A stretch of 64,000 bases of DNA from positions 1 to 64,000 of the forward strand of contig CANOEC010000012.1 of NCBI GenBank assembly GCA_947564735.1, read 5' to 3'. Positions 1 to 8,544 of this stretch are shown here, piece after piece. Source of the stretch: an uncultured Lachnospiraceae bacterium (GTDB taxonomy: Bacteria; Bacillota; Clostridia; Lachnospirales; Lachnospiraceae). The notes below the pieces were generated by a model that saw nothing but the letters and a program-made list of their open reading frames with translations, had not been told where the DNA came from and did not search any database. The position numbers and the translations under genes are program-made. The stretch's first letter is position 1, and every line of letters starts with the position of its first letter.

Positions 1-17
1 ATTTTAATAAAAAGAAG

Positions 18-45
18 AAAACTCCCGCAAAAAACGGGAGTTTTT
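18..45 (-). terminator. Intrinsic terminator after the tRNA pair
   Basis: A 9-bp perfect stem (AAACTCCCG / CGGGAGTTT) closes a 7-nt A-rich loop. On the minus strand it is followed by a T-rich tract, and on the plus strand by five T. It lies about 45 bp past the 3' end of tRNA-Met, so it most likely ends the tRNA transcript and may work in both directions. Confidence 0.85.
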
Positions 46-88
46 CAGTGCCCTCTAAAATCAAGGCTTTCCGCACTCTTAAAGATAA

Positions 89-162
89 TAGCGAGAGGGG
101 GACTTGAACCCTCGACACTACGGGTATGAACCGTATGCTCTAGCCAGCTGAGCTATCTCGCC
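89..162 (-). tRNA. tRNA-Met (CAT), elongator type
   Basis: A 74-nt cloverleaf is readable on the minus strand. The acceptor stem GGCGAGA pairs with TCTCGCT, including a G-T pair at position 1-72, and the discriminator is A. The anticodon loop contains CAT in the context GGTTCATACC, which is typical of elongator tRNA-Met. The T-arm contains GGTTCAAGTCC. A G1-T72 wobble is not the C1-A72 mismatch of initiator tRNA, which also argues for elongator. CCA is not encoded. It is the second gene of a two-tRNA transcript. Confidence 0.93.
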
Positions 163-202
163 ATATTCATTGATAGAGGATATCTATCAGATATCCAATA
201 AG

Positions 203-275
203 TGGGGCCTATAGGGCTCGAACCTATGACCCTCTGCTTGTAAGGCAGATGCTCTCCCAGCTGAGCTAAGACCCC
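203..275 (-). tRNA. tRNA-Val (TAC)
   Basis: A 73-nt cloverleaf on the minus strand. The acceptor stem GGGGTCT pairs with AGGCCCC, the D-arm reads TAGCTCAGCTGGGAGAGC, and the anticodon loop CTTACAA carries TAC. The T-arm is ATAGG-TTCGAGC-CCTAT and the discriminator is A. CCA is not encoded. It is the first tRNA after the promoter at 312-341 and lies 40 bp before tRNA-Met. Confidence 0.94.
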
Positions 276-311
276 ATTTATATGCAGGACACTCACGCAA
301 CCCGCTTTGCT

Positions 312-341
312 AGTATACAATTTATTTGGTCTGCTTGTCAA
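312..341 (-). promoter_or_regulatory. Promoter of the tRNA-Val/tRNA-Met transcript
   Basis: On the minus strand a perfect -35 TTGACA (336-341) is followed after 18 bp by TATACT (312-317). It sits about 37 bp upstream of the mature tRNA-Val 5' end, as expected for a stable-RNA promoter. Confidence 0.8.
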
Positions 342-410
342 GTAGTTTTGTAAAAAACTTTGTAAAAGTTTATCCGTCAAATATAATGAAACAAACATGG
401 AAACGCCTGC

Positions 411-1619
411 TCATGAAATCTCGTCCCCTGTGATTGCGTTAAAGCGAATCGTGTACCCGGTGTTTTCTACTGATTCTCCATCGATTGCAAAATCAATGCA
501 CCATACCGGAATCAAATCTATCTCCGTAAAGGAATCTTCCCGCAACAGTGGAAAATACTCCATCCAGATATTCTTTGCCGTAAACTTGCTTGTTAAGATT
601 GCATCGCCGAATTTTTTCATAATTGCTTCTTTGATATCGTCTTCCCCTATAATAACTGCTTCCTTCTGTTGTCCTTCATAGTGCTCAAACATTCCCATCA
701 TGGTTATCATTTCAATCCCATTGTTTGACAGCAATGCCGTTATACTAACCGGATAAGCCATGAATCTCTCACTCGTTCCACGCAGCTCTGGTTCATTTCG
801 ATATACGGGAATCCCATTTACATTCATCCGAAACCTTATCCGGTATACTTCCATACCTTCGTCAAACGTATCGCTTTCATATCCCTTTGCCGATAAAACT
901 CCCCGATAACCGTCATCTTCCATAATCGCTTTTTTCACATTTTCAAAATCCACATGGTCCATGGCAACCACATTGAGAGTTTCCAGTTCTCCTCCCACTC
1001 CAAGCATTTCTACAAGGCTCTGTATCCGGCGTGCAGCATCTTCCTTGGACATGAAACACAAATCCCTCCCATCTGCCAATCCCATTTCCTCCGCATAGGA
1101 ACAATAGGTCTCCAAATGGCTTGCCATATCATTTCTTTGATAGGTAAGTGAGCCACCCGTGAATCCATCGTTTCCATCATCAACAGCAAGGATTCCTTCT
1201 TCATTCTGCCCGATTGCTTCCTGTACTTTATCATAGTCAAAGCTTTTTAATTGCGTTACATACTCATAAAGATTCTTTTCCGGCATTTTCAGTTCTGCAC
1301 CGATGAACAAATTTTCATCCAGTTTTTCATCTATGAAAACTGTGGTATCTTGTGGCGCAATTCCGGCAGGAATATCGGTTTTGACCTGTGTTTCAACAAC
1401 TTGGGCATCTGTCACTATACTACCATGGTCATTATCTGGTACTTCTTTCTGAGATACATGGGCACAGCCACCTAATAATGTCGCAAGAGCAAGCATACCC
1501 ATTGAAGCCGTTACCGTCTTTTTTAACCTTCCTCCATGACAAGACTTCCGGCTACACATCATATAACATTTCATTGATAATCTTAAAGCTGCATTTACAC
1601 CAGTCAATTTTTTCTTCAT
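411..1619 (-). CDS. Uncharacterised secreted lipoprotein
   Basis: A protein of about 402 residues with a lipoprotein signal: a basic N-terminus, the hydrophobic run MGMLALATL, then the lipobox LLGGC. The mature protein should therefore be lipid-anchored outside the membrane. The start is set at the second of two adjacent ATGs because AAGGAAGGAG lies 7 bp upstream; an ATG further upstream has no ribosome binding site. The signal region is unusually long, about 45 residues before the lipobox Cys. The C-terminal third alternates beta-like and charged stretches and includes an IRFRMNVNGIPVYR segment. I do not recognise the family. It is divergent from the LytTR system at 1943, which might control it, but no direct evidence shows that. 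Confidence 0.7.
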   Translation of the reverse strand: MKKKLTGVNAALRLSMKCYMMCSRKSCHGGRLKKTVTASMGMLALATLLGGCAHVSQKEVPDNDHGSIVTDAQVVETQVKTDIPAGIAPQDTTVFIDEKLDENLFIGAELKMPEKNLYEYVTQLKSFDYDKVQEAIGQNEEGILAVDDGNDGFTGGSLTYQRNDMASHLETYCSYAEEMGLADGRDLCFMSKEDAARRIQSLVEMLGVGGELETLNVVAMDHVDFENVKKAIMEDDGYRGVLSAKGYESDTFDEGMEVYRIRFRMNVNGIPVYRNEPELRGTSERFMAYPVSITALLSNNGIEMITMMGMFEHYEGQQKEAVIIGEDDIKEAIMKKFGDAILTSKFTAKNIWMEYFPLLREDSFTEIDLIPVWCIDFAIDGESVENTGYTIRFNAITGDEIS

Positions 1620-1942
1620 CATCAGGCTCCTTCCTTTTAATGCCATAAATTACATTTTTCTTTTTGCTGCTCTGTGAAATCAATGGCACTTCCCATTATC
1701 TTTCTTCCGGTCATAATTTCAATCTCATTTGCACCAAACGACACTTTTTGACTTTATTTGGACATTCCGGCAATATTCCTCACTAATTCCTTGAAAACTG
1801 TAACCACACAGACAATGCAATACCATTTCAGCCCAAAATTCCCAAAAAAATGTCTTTTCATGCAGGTCTTTTGTATTTTCCTGACCTTTATTGTATAATA
1901 TAAGGGATAAATGTAGTAAATTACATGAAAAGAGGTGCGAAA
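1620..1942. promoter_or_regulatory. Divergent intergenic region with promoter and LytTR-like site
   Basis: This 320-bp region separates the lipoprotein from the LytTR operon. On the plus strand TTGTAT (1871-1876), a 17-bp spacer and TATAAT (1894-1899) form a good promoter for the regulator/kinase pair. Further upstream, 1733-1752 reads ACCAAACGACACTTTTTGAC. It resembles sites at 35777 and 42945 and may be a regulator-binding site. Confidence 0.6.
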
Positions 1943-2647
1943 ATGCGAATACTCATCTGTGATGATGACGCGCTGATTGTTGAACAGCTTCAGAACTATA
2001 TAAAAAATTTTTTTGAAAGCATTAACGTGAAATGTCCCGAATTGATCTGCTTTTCTGACGGGGAATCTCTGTTGGCAGACAAAGGCGAAAAAGACATTCT
2101 ATTTCTTGATGTAGAGATGCCCGGAATGAATGGTATCTATGTGGGAAATGAATTAAAAAGGAAAAATGATAAGATTATTATTTTTATTGTGACCTCTTAT
2201 GCGGAATATCTTGATGATGCAATGCGGTTTCGTGTATTCCGGTATCTTTCAAAGCCTTTGGCTCAACAACGGTTTTTTCGTAATATGAAAGATGCGGTTG
2301 ACCTGTATAACACTATGACACTAAAAATTCCGATCGAAACAAAACAAGGTGTTCATACGCTGTCTGCATCTTCCGTCATAGCGATAGAAGCACAGGGCAG
2401 AAAAGTAACGGTGCACACCACTCTGTGTGATTTTGAATCCATTCACAATATGCAGTATTGGCTGGAACTTCTCCCTAAAAACCGTTTCTTCCAGACACAC
2501 CGCAGTTTCATTATCAATTTTGAGCATGTCACGGATTTTGACCGTAATCTTGTTCATATGTCAGATAATCAATCTGCTTATTTGACAAAACGGAAATACA
2601 GCTCATTTAAAGAAGCCTATCTCCTTTATTTAGAAAGTACGAGGTAA
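1943..2647 (+). CDS. LytTR-family response regulator (AgrA-like)
   Basis: A two-domain response regulator of 234 residues. The N-terminal receiver domain shows the acidic pocket CDDD, a phosphoacceptor Asp near residue 56 in FLDVEMPGMNG, a conserved Thr/Ser in IVTSYAEY, and Lys in LSKP. The C-terminal domain has LytTR hallmarks, FFQTHRSFIINFEHV, and binds DNA through a beta-fold rather than HTH. I start at the internal ATG (MRILICDDD) because AAGAGGTG lies about 7 bp upstream of it. The gene is 5 bp from the sensor kinase that follows, so they form one operon. Its targets are unknown; the lipoprotein next door is a natural candidate. Confidence 0.92.
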   Translation: MRILICDDDALIVEQLQNYIKNFFESINVKCPELICFSDGESLLADKGEKDILFLDVEMPGMNGIYVGNELKRKNDKIIIFIVTSYAEYLDDAMRFRVFRYLSKPLAQQRFFRNMKDAVDLYNTMTLKIPIETKQGVHTLSASSVIAIEAQGRKVTVHTTLCDFESIHNMQYWLELLPKNRFFQTHRSFIINFEHVTDFDRNLVHMSDNQSAYLTKRKYSSFKEAYLLYLESTR

Positions 2648-2652
2648 AACAA

Positions 2653-3948
2653 ATGATAAATACAATCTGCTATTTTTTCAGTTTTCTTGTTGAGGCAATG
2701 ATACTCTGGCAATACTCCTCTCATTCATTTTCCACCAGACACACCCCTCGAAGAAAACTTGTCGTACTATGCAGTTTCTATTTCATTTTGTTTTGCGTAT
2801 CACTGTTAGAATCTATGTGGCTCAATATCGCTTTATATTTTTTGCTGAATTTGATTTTCCTAGCAACCCAATGTTATCTAAACTGGTACACAGCCGTATT
2901 CCATACTTCCATACTAACGGCTGTTATGGCAATGAGTGAATTAATCGTTTATGGAATTACCAAGCGGTTTGCCCCTCACTTTCTTGATCATGACAGGGAA
3001 TTTTATCATCTTTTATTTTTTTCAGTCTTTAGTAAGCTCATATTCTTTGCCGTTACTTATATACTAATGCATCTGATAAAAAACCAAAAGAAGGACGCAG
3101 GGCAGTATGACTGGTCTGTTTTTCTTCTTGTTTTCATTCCCCTGACCTCAATCTTTATTATGTTTACTTTCGTAAGTATTGGCGAATCTGTCTGTCTCCC
3201 ATCGTCACTTGATTGGATGGTCGCCGTAGGTGCCTTTTTTTTGCTGACAGCAAACCTGCTCATGTTTGAAATCAACCGGTATCATCAGAAAAAAAACATG
3301 GAATTTACGCAAATGCAATTATTGCTTCAAAAGGAGTCGGATTCAGCGAGGTATTATAAAATGCTGAATGCACAGAATGAAAACCAGCGTATTTTAATCC
3401 ATGACATCAAAAAACATCTGCAATCCATTGATATGCTGAATGAGCAGAAAGAGTATGCTAAAATAAGCGCCTATATCCGACAATTGGTACTATCCCCGGA
3501 CCTAAAGGAATGTTCCAGACTATGCGAACATGAAATGCTAAATTCCATTCTATGCCGCTATATGCAGCAATGCACTGACAGCCACATAACCTTTCATGCT
3601 GACATACGAAGCGGGACAACGGATTTTATTGCAGACAACGACCTTACCTCTCTGTTTTGCAATTTACTGGATAATGCTATCGCTGCGGCAGGTATTGTCC
3701 CCGACTCTTTTATCGAAATCCATACAGGCAAACATGAGAAAACACCATTTACCGTGATAACAGTTATCAATTCCTGCAGGAAAAATCCTTTTCGCTGTAA
3801 GGACAGGCAGCCAGACGCCAATAAAGATGGACATGGATTTGGATTAAAAAGCATTCGTAAAGTGGTCAACAAATATCATGGCAATTTGCAGATGTATTAT
3901 AACGATGATATGCTTACTTTTCATACCATTATTACCTTAAAGCAATAA
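2653..3948 (+). CDS. Membrane sensor histidine kinase, AgrC/GHKL type
   Basis: A 431-residue sensor. Residues 1 to about 210 contain roughly six hydrophobic segments, consistent with a polytopic AgrC-like sensor. A coiled linker follows, then a dimerisation helix with the phospho-accepting His in ILIHDIKKHLQSI near residue 250. The ATPase domain shows the N-box CNLLDNAIAAA and the G-box GHGFGLKSI. Kinases of this family pair with LytTR regulators, and the partner lies directly upstream. No AgrD-like peptide gene or AgrB protease is visible nearby, so the input signal is unknown. Confidence 0.9.
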   Translation: MINTICYFFSFLVEAMILWQYSSHSFSTRHTPRRKLVVLCSFYFILFCVSLLESMWLNIALYFLLNLIFLATQCYLNWYTAVFHTSILTAVMAMSELIVYGITKRFAPHFLDHDREFYHLLFFSVFSKLIFFAVTYILMHLIKNQKKDAGQYDWSVFLLVFIPLTSIFIMFTFVSIGESVCLPSSLDWMVAVGAFFLLTANLLMFEINRYHQKKNMEFTQMQLLLQKESDSARYYKMLNAQNENQRILIHDIKKHLQSIDMLNEQKEYAKISAYIRQLVLSPDLKECSRLCEHEMLNSILCRYMQQCTDSHITFHADIRSGTTDFIADNDLTSLFCNLLDNAIAAAGIVPDSFIEIHTGKHEKTPFTVITVINSCRKNPFRCKDRQPDANKDGHGFGLKSIRKVVNKYHGNLQMYYNDDMLTFHTIITLKQ

Positions 3949-3981
3949 GGAACTGCAACCGGATTTTCCGGTCGCAGTTCC
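3949..3981 (+). terminator. Stem-loop after the LytTR operon
   Basis: GGAACTGC-A-ACCGG and CCGGT-C-GCAGTTCC form a long stem with one internal mismatch and a 5-nt loop, immediately after the kinase stop codon. There is no downstream T-tract, so it could be a weak terminator or an mRNA 3'-end stabiliser. Confidence 0.5.
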
Positions 3982-4047
3982 CATTACTGACAATTGATAT
4001 CCACCACTTTCTATATCACAACATATCACTCCACCGTTTACGCTGCA

Positions 4048-5019
4048 CTAGTTAAGCGTCACAATTTCCTCCGCCATATCAAGCATCTCCTCAGCGCTCA
4101 TGCCAAGGTCGCTCCCAGACAGATGATATGCGATACCGTCCTTTTCCCAGCTTACCACCATTCTTAGGCGGATACGAATCTCATCTGCGCCCGAAATCTC
4201 ATATTCCTCCTGCGCCTGCGTACCATGCTCTTCCAGACTCACAGTACCGTCCTGCGAAACAATATAGCTTCCCCGTTTTACTTCCTCAGATCCTGCTTCC
4301 TGCGCAGTTTTTCCATCCGTTACCGTCTGTTCGGATAGTACGCCCTCTGTCTCTGGCAGTGCTGTAACCGACACATATACAATATTGTAATCATCTCTCT
4401 GCTCATTTATTTTGTCCTCCTCTGTCAGTTCATAGGAATCGGGAACGATTTTGTCCGTATATTCATCACAGCGCAGTGTGATATCCCCGCATGTTCTTAC
4501 GGCGTCCGGTTCTTTGGACGTTACACCTTCCATGCTCTCCTCTGTCTTCTGGTTTGCAGTCAAATCGATTCCTTTCCCATCCTTCCGGTATCTGACGTCC
4601 AACACCGGAATACTGTAGGTTTTTCCGGTTTCTTCGGTATAGGCGTCAATGCTTTCCACGCTTGCCCCCTCAAACACATAACCGTTCGTAAACCGCTCCA
4701 CGCTGTCCACTGCATAGCCCATCTTTTTTTCTACCTTTGACATATCCTGATAATCCGTATACTCCGGCTCCATCGCGCTGCTGGATACAAAATAAGATGC
4801 CCCGCCGGCAAATACCGTGACACCGGACACAAGCAGACATGCCGCCGCCACACCGACACACAATTTTTTTACACTCAGATGCTTCATAGAATTTTCCTCC
4901 TTTTTTTTGCAGATTGTCTCATCAATTCTGGATTTCAATCCTTCCGAAGCTGAAATATCACTACATTCTTTCCGCAGGGCAGTTCTGATACGACTGCCAA
5001 ACGCTTCTTCCACACGCAT
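4048..5019 (-). CDS. Membrane-anchored anti-sigma-like protein
   Basis: A 323-residue protein with a short cytoplasmic N-terminus (about 48 residues, charged, helix-forming), one transmembrane segment (LCVGVAAACLLVSGVTVF, about 52-70) and a large extracytoplasmic domain rich in Asp, Glu and Thr. It lies 34 bp downstream of a sigma-factor gene and has an excellent ribosome binding site (AAGGAGGAGACAT before ATG). That topology and position are typical of anti-sigma factors that hold the sigma factor at the membrane until a signal arrives. No zinc anti-sigma motif (HxxxCxxC) is present, so it is not the ZAS type. The role is inferred from context. Confidence 0.7.
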   Translation of the reverse strand: MRVEEAFGSRIRTALRKECSDISASEGLKSRIDETICKKKEENSMKHLSVKKLCVGVAAACLLVSGVTVFAGGASYFVSSSAMEPEYTDYQDMSKVEKKMGYAVDSVERFTNGYVFEGASVESIDAYTEETGKTYSIPVLDVRYRKDGKGIDLTANQKTEESMEGVTSKEPDAVRTCGDITLRCDEYTDKIVPDSYELTEEDKINEQRDDYNIVYVSVTALPETEGVLSEQTVTDGKTAQEAGSEEVKRGSYIVSQDGTVSLEEHGTQAQEEYEISGADEIRIRLRMVVSWEKDGIAYHLSGSDLGMSAEEMLDMAEEIVTLN

Positions 5020-5053
5020 ATGTCTCCTCCTTCCTCATACGGGGTCCGTCAGG

Positions 5054-5719
5054 TTACTCTATCTTCTCTTTCAAATTTGCCTGCAGCCGCCGTCTTGCGG
5101 TATGCAGTCTGGATTTCACCGTTCCCTCCATCAGTCCAAGTATTCCCGCGATTTCTTTCACTGAAAAACAATTATAATAGTATAAAACAACAACCGTCCT
5201 CAGCTTTGCAGGAAGCGCCTTTACTGCGGCGGAAATCATTTCAGCCTCTTCCATTTGTATTGCCTTGTCAAGAAGAGAAGGGTTCATCCTGTTTTCCATT
5301 CTCATAACGGTATCGTCATCCGGAATTTCCCGCTTGTGTCTTTTCGCCACGCGGTAAGCCGTCCTTACAAGAATCTGCATCATCCATGACCGAAACCCGC
5401 TGTCATGATGAAGCGTATAGGCATGTGTCCAGACCTTCACAAAGGTTTCCTGTACCACATCTTCACTATCCGCCATATTGCCTGTAATCAGATATGCCGT
5501 ATGGATTGCCATATTCCTGTATTTTTCGTACAGTTCATCAAAGGCTTCCTTACTGCCTTCTTTTAACCGCACTACCAACATCTCTTCCGTTTGAATATTT
5601 TCCACTGAAACCTCTTTTATTTGAATTTTTTCCACTGGAATCACTTCCGTCAGAATTTCTTCTCTCAAAACTTCTTCTCTCCTCATCTTTTCGGTGCACC
5701 TGATTATAAGAGCCCTCAT
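5054..5719 (-). CDS. ECF-type RNA polymerase sigma factor with repetitive N-terminus
   Basis: Region 2 is visible as DELYEKYRNMAIHTAYLITGN-(A/D-rich)-EDVVQETFVKVW, followed by region 4 with VVVLYYYNCFSVKEIAGIL and TVKSRLHTARRRL. Proteins of this class direct RNA polymerase to a small regulon, often including their own operon. The N-terminal 45 residues are odd: an imperfectly repeated segment (EEILTEV-IPVEKIQIKEV-SVENIQTEE) with no family counterpart. No clear ribosome binding site precedes either early ATG, so the true start may be nearer residue 47 (MLVVRLKEG). The anti-sigma-like gene follows directly. Confidence 0.85.
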   Translation of the reverse strand: MRALIIRCTEKMRREEVLREEILTEVIPVEKIQIKEVSVENIQTEEMLVVRLKEGSKEAFDELYEKYRNMAIHTAYLITGNMADSEDVVQETFVKVWTHAYTLHHDSGFRSWMMQILVRTAYRVAKRHKREIPDDDTVMRMENRMNPSLLDKAIQMEEAEMISAAVKALPAKLRTVVVLYYYNCFSVKEIAGILGLMEGTVKSRLHTARRRLQANLKEKIE

Positions 5720-5752
5720 CTACCGGTCTGGTTCATTTTTTGACACAAAAAA

Positions 5753-5791
5753 ACGGAACGATCTCCCGATGTTTTCGGGAAACCGTTCCGT
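5753..5791 (-). terminator. Intrinsic terminator of argS
   Basis: On the minus strand ACGGAACG...CGTTCCGT encloses an inner stem (TCCCGA/TCGGGA) and is followed by a run of seven to eight T. It lies about 50 bp after the argS stop. A second short palindrome (AAAATCTGC-TTT-GCAGATTTT, 5801-5821) sits between the stop codon and the terminator. Confidence 0.85.
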
Positions 5792-5842
5792 CCATAAAAG
5801 AAAATCTGCTTTGCAGATTTTCTTGTGGTGACGCTACTTGTC

Positions 5843-7624
5843 TTACATTCTCTCAGGTGCGGAAAAACCGAGTAAGTCAATGCAGGTCTCCAAAATATCT
5901 CTGGTCAATATGAGCAGCGCAATCCAGCCGGATTTCTTCTGCATATCCTCCTCCGTAAGAATCTTCGTCTCGTGATAGAAGTGATTAAAGGCATTCGCCA
6001 AATCATAAATATATGCACATATCCTATGGGGCGCAATCTCCTCATAGGCACCCTCCATCACAGCGTTAAATTTTGCCGCCTCAAGCATCAGACTCTTCTC
6101 AGAATCATTGACTGCCGCCTCGATGACTGTATCAGTCAACACGCCGCCCTGCTCTGCAAATTTACTCAGAATTGACTTAATCCGTACAATCGTGTAGAGA
6201 ATATACGGACCAGTGTCTCCCTCGAAAGAGGTAAATCTGTCCATATCAAAAATATAGTCTTTGGACGCCTGATTCGACAAATCACCATACTTAATCGCCG
6301 CCAGCCCTACAACCTTCGCCGTCTCTTCCGCTTCCTTCTCATCTACCGTATATCCCTTCGTCTCGGCATTCTCCCGAATCTTGCGAAGCATCTCTTCGTT
6401 GATTTCACGGATCAGATTCTCCAGACGCATAACGCCGCCTTCCCTTGTCTTAAAGGGTTTGCCGTCCTTGCCGTTCATGGTGCCGAAACCGATGTAAACC
6501 ATTTCTGTATCTTCATTAACCAATCCGGTCTTTCGCGCACAGCGGAATACCTGCTCAAAGTGAAGTTCCTGTCTCTTATCCGTCAGGTAGATCAGCTTGT
6601 CCGGCTGATAATGCTCCATACGATCCATAATCGTCGCTAAGTCCGTCGTGTTATATAAGGAAGCACCATCAGATTTTAAAATCATGCAGGGCGGCACTTC
6701 TTTGGTGTCCGTCTCCTCTTTCACATCCACCACGAGCGCTCCGTCGCTCTCGTAGGCGTAACCGCCCTTCTTCATATCCTCCACCATAACGGGAATGATA
6801 TCGCGTACGTCAGACTCTCCTTTCCAAAGTTCGAACTCCACATTCAAATTCTCATAATTCCGCTTTAAATCAGGTATCGAAACATGAATGATATGCTTCC
6901 CTAATGCCCAGTAACCGCGGACACCATTCTGAAATTTATAGGTTGCTTCCATGGCTTCAGCTTTATATGCTTCATCTTCCTTCGACTTCGCACTTGCCGT
7001 AGGATAGATTTCTTCCAGTTCGGAGATGGTAAACGGCGCTTCTTTGGGATATTCTCCTTCATAAGAGTCGTCAAAATAAATCAAATCCGGCTGTCTCTTC
7101 TGAAGCTCCGTGATAATCAGTCCCATCTGAAGCCCCCAGTCGCCTAAATGAATGTCACCGATGATATCGCATCCGGCATAACGACAGATTCTCTTAATGC
7201 TCTCACCGATAATGGCGGATCGCAGATGCCCCACATGAAGCGGCTTCGCCACATTTGGTCCGCCGTAGTCAATGATAATCTTCTTCGCCGGTTTTGGCAC
7301 TTCCAGACCAAATTTCTCACTCTCACGCATTTCTCGCAGATAATCCCTGACAAACGTTTCCTTCACCTTCATATTCAAAAATCCCGGCGCGGCGGCTGAC
7401 ACCTCCGCAAGCACATCGCTGCCTGCAAGCCTGTCTGCCACTTCCTGCGCAATCATAATGGGCGCTTTGTGATATTTCTTTGCCCCTGCCATCGCGCCGT
7501 TACACTGGTATTCGCATAAATCCGGGCGGTTAGATAACGTGACCTTGCCAAGTTCCTTATCATATCCTGCCGCCTCAAACGCTTTCTGTACTTCCTCTGA
7601 AATCAAATCTAGTATTTTCTGCAT
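5843..7624 (-). CDS. argS: Arginyl-tRNA synthetase
   Basis: A class I aminoacyl-tRNA synthetase of 593 residues that charges tRNA-Arg in the cytoplasm. The HIGH signature appears as HVGHL in GGPNVAKPLHVGHLRSAIIG. The N-terminal Add-1-like domain covers about residues 1-90, and the C-terminal anticodon-binding DALR domain ends in LGFSAPERM, close to the usual ArgRS ending. A canonical KMSK is not present; GKPFKTREGGVM occupies that place, as is common in ArgRS. It is transcribed alone from a promoter inside the end of queH and ends at a strong terminator. Confidence 0.96.
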   Translation of the reverse strand: MQKILDLISEEVQKAFEAAGYDKELGKVTLSNRPDLCEYQCNGAMAGAKKYHKAPIMIAQEVADRLAGSDVLAEVSAAAPGFLNMKVKETFVRDYLREMRESEKFGLEVPKPAKKIIIDYGGPNVAKPLHVGHLRSAIIGESIKRICRYAGCDIIGDIHLGDWGLQMGLIITELQKRQPDLIYFDDSYEGEYPKEAPFTISELEEIYPTASAKSKEDEAYKAEAMEATYKFQNGVRGYWALGKHIIHVSIPDLKRNYENLNVEFELWKGESDVRDIIPVMVEDMKKGGYAYESDGALVVDVKEETDTKEVPPCMILKSDGASLYNTTDLATIMDRMEHYQPDKLIYLTDKRQELHFEQVFRCARKTGLVNEDTEMVYIGFGTMNGKDGKPFKTREGGVMRLENLIREINEEMLRKIRENAETKGYTVDEKEAEETAKVVGLAAIKYGDLSNQASKDYIFDMDRFTSFEGDTGPYILYTIVRIKSILSKFAEQGGVLTDTVIEAAVNDSEKSLMLEAAKFNAVMEGAYEEIAPHRICAYIYDLANAFNHFYHETKILTEEDMQKKSGWIALLILTRDILETCIDLLGFSAPERM

Positions 7625-7789
7625 TGTTCTTCGTGCCTTTCTGTATCCATCACATTGCCATTCAATTGCTTTTTACAACAACTTGCTTTAATCTGCTTTC
7701 GCATCATCTGGTTTCGTCCAGACTTACTTATCCCACGGCACACTCTGTCATGCCGCACAACCAGGGGATATTATATGGTTACGCTGATT

Positions 7790-7819
7790 ATCATATCATC
7801 ACGTAAAATACCGCGTCAA
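7790..7819 (-). promoter_or_regulatory. argS promoter
   Basis: On the minus strand TTGACG (7814-7819) and TATGAT (7790-7795) are 18 bp apart. The -35 box overlaps the last codons of queH. The 5' leader of about 160 nt shows no T-box specifier/antiterminator pattern that I can recognise. Confidence 0.65.
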
Positions 7820-8544
7820 GGGGAATATTGTCTGCGGGAATACACACAGCCGCAGTAATCCTGCCTATATAAGTCATATTCTCTTGATAGTTCAATCGAC
7901 CGTTTATAGCCGTCCCGTTTCTTAAAATCCGACGGCAGCCATACCACACCGTACTCCTGCGCCAGCTTTTCTCCAATCTCGTTAAGCTTTGCCGCATTTT
8001 TGAGGGGACTGATGGACAGCGTAGTTGTAAAATAGTCATACGCTCCCTCTTTCGCCCGTTTGGCTGTCTCCTTAAGCCTGAGCGCATAACAGGCGAAACA
8101 CCGTTCGCCACCCTCAGGACACTGCTCCAATCCTCTTACCACCTCAAAGAAACGCTCCGGCTCATAGTCGCCTTCTATCACTTCAATAAAATGACCCTCA
8201 CATGTCTGTACCGTCGTTTTCCCATGATCCGGTTCACTCAGTCTCTTCTGTCCCAACAGGTTCTCATGGCTCTGTTCACCCAGCTTCTTCTGCCCAGCCA
8301 ACGTCTGATTATACGCCGCAATCAGCCGCTTCTGCTCCGCTACGCGCTTATGATACTCCCCGTCCTCTGTAATGTTTGGATTATAATAGAATACCGTAAT
8401 CCGGAAATATTTCCGCAGATATTCCAATACATAACTGCTGCAGGGTGCGCAGCAGCTATGCAGAAAAAGAGTCGGCGCGCCCTTTTCATCCGCACCGATT
8501 CTCTCTAGGATTTTGTCCAGTTCTTTCTGATAATTTCTGTTCAT
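7816..8544 (-). CDS. queH: Epoxyqueuosine reductase QueH
   Basis: QueH-family (DUF208) enzyme of 242 residues that reduces epoxyqueuosine to queuosine in tRNA, an alternative to QueG. The cysteine motifs expected for its Fe-S cluster and metal site are all visible: HSCCAPCSSY near the N-terminus, RCFACYALR in the middle and DYCGCVYS near the end. Between the first and second motifs is an extra segment of about 35 residues containing two GQK(K/R)L repeats, absent from most relatives as far as I know. The ATG overlaps the carB stop (ATGA), so translation is coupled to carB. Confidence 0.9.
   Translation of the reverse strand: MNRNYQKELDKILERIGADEKGAPTLFLHSCCAPCSSYVLEYLRKYFRITVFYYNPNITEDGEYHKRVAEQKRLIAAYNQTLAGQKKLGEQSHENLLGQKRLSEPDHGKTTVQTCEGHFIEVIEGDYEPERFFEVVRGLEQCPEGGERCFACYALRLKETAKRAKEGAYDYFTTTLSISPLKNAAKLNEIGEKLAQEYGVVWLPSDFKKRDGYKRSIELSREYDLYRQDYCGCVYSRRQYSP

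Noticed and set aside
7625-7789. A possible T-box leader before argS
   Set aside because: I could not find the conserved T-box sequence, an antiterminator/terminator pair or a specifier loop.
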